DNA from: Nemesobacter sp965249045
GTDB lineage: Bacteria > Desulfobacterota_D > UBA1144 > Nemesobacterales > Nemesobacteraceae
Reading direction: 5' to 3'
Length of the DNA stretch: 64,000 nt
NCBI GenBank assembly: GCA_965249045.1
Contig: OZ252213.1
Location: forward strand, 868,001-932,000
The notes below the pieces were generated by a model that was not told the DNA's origin, ran no database searches, and worked only from the letters and a program-made list of their open reading frames with translations. Positions 59,463 to 64,000 of this stretch are shown in pieces. The position numbers and the translations under genes were made by a program. The stretch's first letter is position 1; the number at the start of each line of letters is the position of its first letter.

Positions 59463-59705
59463 GTGTCTGTAAAAGGATCGGTTTCCAAAAACAACGGAAC
59501 TCAAACCGTCACGCTTCCAGATGAGGTGCGTTTTCCAGATAACGTCAAAGAAGTCATCGTACGGGTGGTCGGTCCTGACAGGGTGCTGTCACCCGTTGAC
59601 CATACCTGGGATACGTTTTTTCTATCGGAAGAGCACGTAACAGATGACTTCATGACCGAGAGAGATAGCCAGGAACAACAGGAAAGGGAACCTTTTGACT
59701 CCTGA
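59463..59705 (+). CDS. vapB: VapB-type antitoxin (AbrB-like), apparently without its toxin
   Basis: An 80-residue protein from GTG with GGAGG upstream. SVSKNNGTQTVTLPDEVRFP resembles the AbrB/MazE-like DNA-binding strand of VapB antitoxins (GxSQAVRLPKEFRF), and the C-terminus DTFFLSEEHVTDDFMTER is the toxin-wrapping tail. A VapC gene normally overlaps the stop. Here CTGAAGTACTTG (MKYL-like, a common VapC start) follows 2 bases after it and the frame then ends at a TAA; an IS256 element begins at 59785. The toxin is probably deleted. Confidence 0.7.
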   Translation: MSVKGSVSKNNGTQTVTLPDEVRFPDNVKEVIVRVVGPDRVLSPVDHTWDTFFLSEEHVTDDFMTERDSQEQQEREPFDS

Positions 59706-59784
59706 AGTACTTGTACGAGCAATTCCAGTGGGTTTAAGGCTTACGTCTGGATGACGGGATCGAAAGCATTTAAGAGTTATAACT

Positions 59785-61300
59785 AAATCTGGTGTTCAGA
59801 GTGATTTGAAAAAAAGCGGCGTATCCGGTTGATTTGTTGTTTGAGTTCAAAAAAACAACCAATAGGAGGATACGCCACTATGGGCAAGAAGGATAAAGTT
59901 TTTGACCTCAAAGGTCAAAAAGAGACAATCGATTCATTGAACGGACTGTTCAGCAAATTTGTCCACTCAGAAAGACAGAGAGCGGTTGCCAAAGAATTGA
60001 AGCTTGACGGACACATGGGAAACGGGCTTCAAGGCCCCGGGGCGGTTGCTGACCCCCTCAGCGAGATGTTGAGAGAGGGCGCCCGGTTTCTTCTCGGCAC
60101 AGCCGTGCGGTGCGAGCTCGAAGAGTTCCTCAAGCAATACGAGGATCGTCTTCTGGACAATGGGAGGGTCGCGGTTGTGCGCAACGGACACCTGCCCGAG
60201 CGGGAGATACATACCGGCATTGGTCCCGTGAAGGTACGAGTTCCCAAGGTGAGGTCCAAGGACGGGGAACCCGTCACTTTCCACTCGGTATTGGTGCCTC
60301 CCTATGTGCGCAAGGCCGCGACGCTTGAGGCGGCTTTGCCTTGGCTGTATCTGAAGGGAGTATCCACCGGGGAGATGGGGCCTGCGCTAGAGGCGCTGAT
60401 CGGGCCTGAGGCCAGGGGGCTTTCGCAAAGCACGGTGTCGCGGCTCAAAAAACAGTGGGCCGAGCAATACGGTACCTGGAGGACCGGGGATTTGAGCGAG
60501 GGTCGCTGGGTGTATATATGGGTAGACGGCATATACAGCAACATACGAGGAGATAACCCTCGGTTGTGCGTGCTGGTGGTCATAGGGGTAAACGAACGTG
60601 GGGAGAAGCACTTCCTGGCTATCGAAGACGGTGTGCGAGAATCAAAGCAGAGCTGGCGTGAGGTATTGGTGAATCTCAAAGGGCGTGGGATGAAGGAAGC
60701 CCCGAAGCTTGCTGTTGGAGATGGAGCGCTTGGGTTTTGGCCCGCTCTTGAAGAGGTTTACGGAGAAACCCGTCAGCAGCGCTGCTGGGTGCACAAAACA
60801 ATGAACGTACTCAACTACCTGCCCAAGTCCTCCCAGCCCAAGGCCAAGAGGCAGCTGCATGATATCTGGCAGGCGGAGACAAAGGAAGACGCGGAGAGGG
60901 CCTTTGATCTGTTCTTGAAGACATATGAAGACAAGTACCCGAGAGCGGCACAGTGCCTTGTGAAGGACAGGGAGGAGTTGCTGGCGTTTTACGACTTTCC
61001 CGCCAACCACTGGCGGAGCATTCGGACAACGAACCCGATTGAGTCGGCCTTCGGCACAATACGGCATCGGACCAGACGCTGCAAAGGCTGTCTGAGTTCC
61101 GAGGGCATGTTGCACATGATATTCAAGCTGGGGATGTGCGCGGAGAAGAACTGGCGCAAAATTAACGGGTTTGATTTCCTGGCGAAAGTGATAACGGGAG
61201 TGAAGTTCAGAGATGGGATCGAAGAGACAACAGAGAAAACAGCGGAGGTGACGACAGACGATCAGGTCGCCGCTTGATCATGTCCTTGAACACCAGATTT
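59785..61300 (+). mobile_element. IS256-family insertion sequence
   Basis: A 1516-bp element with inverted ends AAATCTGGTGTTCA (59785-59798) and TGAACACCAGATTT (61287-61300). One intact transposase gene with AGGAGGA upstream occupies most of it. The 8-9-bp target duplication expected for IS256 is not visible, which suggests an older insertion with flank loss, consistent with the missing toxin gene on its left. Confidence 0.88.
59880..61277 (+). CDS. IS256 family transposase
   Basis: A 465-residue DDE transposase from the ATG at 59880. Catalytic residues stand in YIWVDGIYSNIRGDN, APKLAVGDGALGFWPAL (IS256 second Asp motif) and TTNPIESAFGTIRHRT with the Glu. The RCWVHKTMNVLNYLPKS stretch (CWxHK) is the mutator-type signature. 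The frame is open end to end, so potentially active. Confidence 0.93.
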   Translation: MGKKDKVFDLKGQKETIDSLNGLFSKFVHSERQRAVAKELKLDGHMGNGLQGPGAVADPLSEMLREGARFLLGTAVRCELEEFLKQYEDRLLDNGRVAVVRNGHLPEREIHTGIGPVKVRVPKVRSKDGEPVTFHSVLVPPYVRKAATLEAALPWLYLKGVSTGEMGPALEALIGPEARGLSQSTVSRLKKQWAEQYGTWRTGDLSEGRWVYIWVDGIYSNIRGDNPRLCVLVVIGVNERGEKHFLAIEDGVRESKQSWREVLVNLKGRGMKEAPKLAVGDGALGFWPALEEVYGETRQQRCWVHKTMNVLNYLPKSSQPKAKRQLHDIWQAETKEDAERAFDLFLKTYEDKYPRAAQCLVKDREELLAFYDFPANHWRSIRTTNPIESAFGTIRHRTRRCKGCLSSEGMLHMIFKLGMCAEKNWRKINGFDFLAKVITGVKFRDGIEETTEKTAEVTTDDQVAA

Positions 61301-61330
61301 GCATATATCTCAGCATTAAGATCGATATCT

Positions 61331-62527
61331 CTATCCGTTCTCTATTTCCTTTATCCTGTCAAGGATTCTGTTTGCGAGTTCGAACTTGCTCATGAGCGGA
61401 AGTTCTTCGACTCTCTCCCTGTCCACTAGCCACGCGATGTTGGTATCTTCCCCGAAGCCCGCCTGCGGGGCGGTAACGTCGTTTGCCACTATGAGGTCGA
61501 GATTTTTTTCCTCAAGCTTCTTTCTGGAGTTATTGACGAGGTTTTCAGTTTCGACGGCGAATCCCACAAGGATCCTGTCTTTCTTATCCTCCCCGAGCGA
61601 TTTCAGTATGTCCCGGGTTTTTTTAAGGGAAATAGAAAGCTGTTTTTCCGATTTCTTTATCTTCTGCTCCGATTTCTCGCAGGGCGAGTAGTCGCTTACT
61701 GCCGCCGATTTTATTACTATATGAGCCCGTCCGAAGCGCTCGTGGATTTGCTCGTACATCTCATCACAGTTAGTTACCCGCACCACCTCCACTCCGTGGG
61801 GGTCAGGAAGAGATGAGTATCCCGAAACCAGAGTCGCCCGGGCTCCGCGAAGCCACCCCGCCCGGGCTATCGAATAGCCCATCTTGCCGGTCGAGGGGTT
61901 GGATATGAACCTCACGGGGTCTATGTGCTCCCTAGTCGCCCCGGCGCTTACCAGTATATTCTCTCCCGCGTAGTCCTGCGGCGTGACCGCCTTCTGGACC
62001 TCAAGAGCGATAACGTCCGTTTCGGCAAGCCTCCCCCTCCCGGTCCACCCGCAGGCGAGATCTCCCTCGCCGGGTTCGACTATGGTGAATCCGTGCCGCC
62101 TCAGTTTTTCCATGTTCTCCTGCACTATGGAGTTTGAGTACATGTTCGAGTTCATGGCTGGGCAGATGATTACGGGAGCTTTCGTGGCCAGTATGACGGT
62201 TGCGAGCAGACTGTCGGCTATACCCGAAGCGATTTTGCCTATGAAGGACGCGCTTGCGGGCGCGACCACAACAACGTCGGCCTCGTCCGCAGTTTTTATG
62301 TGACCTATTTCTGACTCGGAAGTGAGGTCAAAAAGGTTTGAGGCAACCTTGTTTCCGGAAAGGCTCTGGAGGGTTAGGGGGGTTATGAAGCGCGTGGCGT
62401 TTTTGGTCATTACGCAACGAACCTGCGCTTCGTCTCTAACGAGAGACCTCACAAGTTCGCAGGACTTGTAGGCGGAGATACCGCCTGTTATTCCCACTAC
62501 GACGTTTTTTCCACGAAGCAACTCCAT
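61331..62527 (-). CDS. coaBC: Bifunctional phosphopantothenoylcysteine decarboxylase/synthetase CoaBC
   Basis: Two successive steps of coenzyme A synthesis. The 398 residues have the N-terminal HFCD flavoprotein (CoaC, to about 185) with GITGGISAYKSCELVRSL, VVVAPASASFIGKIASGIAD and CPAMNSNMYSN, and the C-terminal CoaB with SAGATREHIDPVRFISNPST and GKMGYSIARAG, ending at IVANDVTAPQAGFGEDTNIA. Stop lies 31 bases from the IS256 end; no gene is damaged. ilvD is 64 bases upstream on the same strand. Confidence 0.96.
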   Translation of the reverse strand: MELLRGKNVVVGITGGISAYKSCELVRSLVRDEAQVRCVMTKNATRFITPLTLQSLSGNKVASNLFDLTSESEIGHIKTADEADVVVVAPASASFIGKIASGIADSLLATVILATKAPVIICPAMNSNMYSNSIVQENMEKLRRHGFTIVEPGEGDLACGWTGRGRLAETDVIALEVQKAVTPQDYAGENILVSAGATREHIDPVRFISNPSTGKMGYSIARAGWLRGARATLVSGYSSLPDPHGVEVVRVTNCDEMYEQIHERFGRAHIVIKSAAVSDYSPCEKSEQKIKKSEKQLSISLKKTRDILKSLGEDKKDRILVGFAVETENLVNNSRKKLEEKNLDLIVANDVTAPQAGFGEDTNIAWLVDRERVEELPLMSKFELANRILDRIKEIENG

Positions 62528-62591
62528 GGAATAAAGTATATTCCCGCCGCGGAAATAGGCAATACGCGGGGCGAAGCGGTGGAACTAGGCT

Positions 62592-64000
62592 CTAAACCCT
62601 GTCGGTTACAGCGCCCTGGGAAGCGGAGGAAACAAGCCTCGAGTATTTTGCCAGCACGCCGGTTTTTTCCTTCGCGGCCGGTTTCTTCCAGGCTTTTTTT
62701 CTTTTTTCAATTTCCCTTTTCGGTACGTTCAGGGTTATTTCTCTGCTGTCTGCGTCAATGGTGATCTTGTCCCCGTTCTTTATAAGTGCAAGCGTGCCGC
62801 CGTCAATCGCCTCGGGCGTTATGTGTCCGACGACAAAGCCGTGCGTTCCGCCTGAGAAACGCCCGTCTGTGATAAGCGCCACGTCTCCTCCGAGCCCCTT
62901 GCCCATTACCGCCGCCGTGGGCGCGAGCATCTCCCTCATCCCCGGCCCGCCCTTGGGGCCCTCGTACCTTACCACTATCACGTGTCCTTTTTTGACCCTG
63001 CCGTTAAGAATCGCCTTAAGACTCTGCTCTTCTGAGTTAAACACTATCGCCTTCCCGGTAAAGGAGTTGCCTTCCTTGCCGGTTATTTTCGCTACGGCCC
63101 CCTCCGGCGCGATATTCCCCTTGAGAATCACTATGTGGGCCGATTTCTTTATAGGGTTTTTCACGGAGTGAACTATCTTCTGTCCCCTGGGGTACCTTTT
63201 CACTCCGCGAAGGTTCTGTTTGAGGGTCTTTCCTGTCACCGTCATGCAGTCGCCGTGGAGAAGCCCCTCGTCAAGGAGGATCCGGAGCAGCGGGGTGAGC
63301 CCTCCTATTTGGCAGAAATCAGACATCATGTACTGCCCGCTGGGCTTTAGGTCGGCGAGAACGGGAGCTTTCTTGCCGATTCTCGTGAAGTCGTCTATGG
63401 TTAGCTTTACCCCGGCGGCGTTTGCCATGGCGAGCAGATGAAGAACCGAGTTCGTTGAACCTCCGAGCGCTATGACCACTGTTATGGCGTTTAGAAAAGC
63501 CTTTTTCGTCATTATGTCCCGCGGCGTTATGTTCTCCCTTATGAGGTTAACGACCGCCGCCCCCGCGTTTTTACAGTCCTCAACCTTGTCTTTTGAAACG
63601 GCTGTCTGGGCAGAGCTGTTCGGAAGACTCATCCCGAGGGCCTCTATTGCCGAAGCCATGGTGTTCGCGGTGTACATTCCCCCGCAGGAACCGGCTCCGG
63701 GGATGGCGCAGGATTCAATTTCCTTTAGCTCAGAGTCGGTAATATCCTTGTTTGAATGCGCTCCCACGGCTTCAAACACCGAGACGATGTCCACGTCCTT
63801 TCCCCTGTAGTTGCCCGGAAGTATGGTCCCGCCGTAAACGAACACCGATGGCCTGTTGAGCCTCGCCATCGCCATCAGGCATCCCGGCATGTTCTTGTCG
63901 CATCCTCCTATGGCCACGATGCCGTCAAACCCTTCTCCCGCGGCCACCGTTTCAATCGAGTCGGCGATGACTTCCCTGGATACGAGGGAGTATCTCATTC
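62592..64000 (-). CDS. ilvD: Dihydroxy-acid dehydratase IlvD (5' end outside the window)
   Basis: Dehydrates dihydroxy acids in isoleucine and valine synthesis. The visible 469 residues include GFDGIVAIGGCDKNMPGCLM with a cluster Cys, CAIPGAGSCGGMYTANTMAS with another, LGGSTNSVLHLLAMA, VRYEGPKGGPGMREMLAPT and LITDGRFSGGTHGFVVGHIT. Full enzymes have about 555 residues, so roughly the first 85-90 are beyond the right edge. No frame problem inside. Confidence 0.95.
   Translation of the reverse strand, partial: MRYSLVSREVIADSIETVAAGEGFDGIVAIGGCDKNMPGCLMAMARLNRPSVFVYGGTILPGNYRGKDVDIVSVFEAVGAHSNKDITDSELKEIESCAIPGAGSCGGMYTANTMASAIEALGMSLPNSSAQTAVSKDKVEDCKNAGAAVVNLIRENITPRDIMTKKAFLNAITVVIALGGSTNSVLHLLAMANAAGVKLTIDDFTRIGKKAPVLADLKPSGQYMMSDFCQIGGLTPLLRILLDEGLLHGDCMTVTGKTLKQNLRGVKRYPRGQKIVHSVKNPIKKSAHIVILKGNIAPEGAVAKITGKEGNSFTGKAIVFNSEEQSLKAILNGRVKKGHVIVVRYEGPKGGPGMREMLAPTAAVMGKGLGGDVALITDGRFSGGTHGFVVGHITPEAIDGGTLALIKNGDKITIDADSREITLNVPKREIEKRKKAWKKPAAKEKTGVLAKYSRLVSSASQGAVTDRV

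Overview
The window is a 64 kb piece of a bacterial chromosome with moderate base composition and short intergenic gaps. Gene content indicates a Gram-negative-type organism with meso-diaminopimelate peptidoglycan (a complete-looking mraZ-to-murC division and cell-wall cluster, MurE with a DNPRTEDP motif), several Sec-secreted lipoproteins, a membrane pyrophosphatase, and biotin, thiazole, shikimate and branched-chain amino acid synthesis. The proteins look like those of uncultivated deltaproteobacteria-like lineages; Candidatus Dadabacteria is my best guess, but that is inference from protein appearance. A secreted protein with two animal-type SRCR domains hints at a host-associated (for example sponge-associated) life style, also inference.

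Layout. 1-11581 (minus strand): dcw cluster mraZ-rsmH-ftsL-ftsI-murE-murF-mraY-murD-ftsW-murG-murC, nearly all overlapping or a few bases apart. 11881-14462 (plus): small unknown protein, murJ flippase and a TPR protein. 14476-19020: accessory islet with an ISNCY-type insertion sequence flanked by a 6-bp target duplication, a two-Cache lipoprotein, the SRCR protein, and a solo relic of another IS end. 19068-28124 (plus): aroQ, recJ, SPFH protein, lgt, trkA-trkH, ribF, aroE and a small membrane protein. 28255-31483 (minus): def, a nitroreductase-like protein and a periplasmic binding lipoprotein. 31600-37040 (plus): acyl-CoA ligase, FAD monooxygenase, DegP-type protease, RidA protein and an unknown Cys-rich protein. 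37091-39257 (minus): rpsF-rpsR-rplI and thi4.

39364-42847 is a nested transposon: an IS1634-type element sits inside the last part of an IS1202-like (ISNCY) transposase gene that also has an in-frame amber codon; both insertions keep their target duplications and can be reconstructed exactly. 42890-49525 (minus): prs-rplY-pth-hppA and an aldehyde dehydrogenase/enoyl-CoA hydratase pair. 49631-51234 holds a second Cache protein with a C-terminal sorting-type tail, followed by a junction at which both it and a nucleoside deoxyribosyltransferase have lost their N-termini. 51263-54930 is a bioB-bioA-bioF operon whose bioB reading frame has no usual start codon. 54992-59393 has a BMP-family lipoprotein, an LsrF-like aldolase and a zinc dehydrogenase split by a TnpB element with 14-bp inverted ends. 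59463-61300 has a lone VapB antitoxin next to an IS256 element. 61331-64000 (minus): coaBC and the 3' part of ilvD.

Five mobile elements and one relic in 64 kb, mostly dropped into gaps between housekeeping operons, are the main signs of genome flux. I saw no tRNA, rRNA or CRISPR array.
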